A stretch of DNA of 64,000 bases from assembly GCF_036867195.1 (NCBI RefSeq), contig NZ_JBAJII010000001.1:1116001-1180000 (forward strand). The letters run 5' to 3'. The notes under the pieces were generated by a model that was not told the DNA's origin, ran no database searches, and saw only the letters and a list, made by a program, of their open reading frames with translations. The position numbers and the translations under genes are program-made. Source of the DNA: Arthrobacter sp. Soc17.1.1.1. Its GTDB lineage: Bacteria > Actinomycetota > Actinomycetes > Actinomycetales > Micrococcaceae. Positions 63,704 through 64,000 of this stretch are shown in pieces (within the stretch, counting starts at the first letter, position 1; every line of letters starts with the position of its first letter).

Positions 63704-64000
63704 TTGGGGGAACTCGCACTGGATTTCTGCGGCGAATGGCACGAGCCCGCGGACGACCAGGTCTTCGACATCGGCAGGGAGGGTGACCTCGAGGTCGACG
63801 ACAACCCGTACCTGCACCGGAAGTTCCTGCAGATCGAACGCCAGAACGGCATCTGGTGGCTGAGCAACGTCGGCAGCATCATCTCGGCCACGGTCGCCGA
63901 TGTCAGCGGCGGCATGCAGGCCTGGGTGGCGCCCGGTGCGCGGATCCCGCTCGTGTTCGGCCAGACCCGGGTGGTCTTCACGGCCGGCCCCACCACGTAC
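63704..64000 (+). CDS. FHA-domain protein, N-terminal part (cut by window end)
   Basis: The first 99 codons of a gene that runs off the window. An FHA-like beta domain is visible (QVFDIGREGDLEVDDNPYLH, then RKFLQIERQNGIWWLSNVG), with the FHA arginine in DIGRE. The usual Ser-x-x-His is replaced by NPYLHR, so phospho-binding is not certain. The start is TTG 63704, with GGAGAGG six bases upstream and 12 bases after the kinase stop. The operon therefore continues beyond this window. Confidence 0.8.
   Translation, partial: MGELALDFCGEWHEPADDQVFDIGREGDLEVDDNPYLHRKFLQIERQNGIWWLSNVGSIISATVADVSGGMQAWVAPGARIPLVFGQTRVVFTAGPTTY

Overview
The window is about 64 kb of high-GC actinobacterial DNA, most likely from an Arthrobacter-like member of the Micrococcaceae. 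The reasons are third-position GC bias in nearly every gene, GTG/TTG starts, many start codons lying 6-7 nt behind a TANNNT -10 box (leaderless transcripts), the SCO4848-type small membrane protein, an LpdA/PNP/phosphomutase neighbourhood as in Mycobacterium, and actinobacterial acyl-CoA carboxylase subunits including epsilon. No rRNA, tRNA, CRISPR array, transposase or phage gene was seen.

Layout. 1-15 kb is mostly housekeeping: the 3' end of nhaA, a nudK/SCO4848/DUF2505 group divergent from mfd, a nucleoside-salvage operon (punA, phospho-sugar mutase, deoC) divergent from lpdA, an MHS-type transporter behind a long palindrome, and a Ser/Thr kinase coupled to a lipoprotein. 16-25 kb is a cell-surface island: three secreted proteins with SLH-like repeats (YVTN propeller, CAP domain, CE4 deacetylase) surround a polysaccharide pyruvyl transferase and a GT2 glycosyltransferase. 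A decayed copy of the glycosyltransferase 3' end plus its terminator shows that this locus was duplicated. The left part has clearly lower GC. 25-38 kb holds biotin-dependent carboxylation (accA3-type alpha, accD-type beta, epsilon, birA) mixed with maf, an AMIN-like secreted protein, a dicarboxylate symporter, a DUF885 peptidase, a VOC protein, a serpin and an SDR enzyme. The two carboxylase genes share a TTGTAGG-N3-CCTACAA-type palindrome upstream. 38-40 kb has a PH-domain membrane protein translationally coupled to an Rv1264-like adenylate cyclase.

40.3-64 kb is one long plus-strand cluster that continues past the window end. It encodes two paralogous ~2040-residue exported proteins (N-terminal conserved domain, about ten Ig/cadherin-like repeats, five FnIII-like domains, Cys-containing tail), then a MoxR ATPase, a DUF58 protein, a membrane transglutaminase-fold protein lacking the catalytic Cys and Asp, a zinc-ribbon/RDD/FHA protein, a PP2C phosphatase, a second FHA protein, a transmembrane Ser/Thr kinase with an FnIII-like ectodomain, and a third FHA-like protein. 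Most junctions are ATGA/GTGA overlaps. My reading, which is inference, is a phospho-threonine-controlled machine that assembles or senses the giant surface proteins. It is the best candidate here for a poorly described system.
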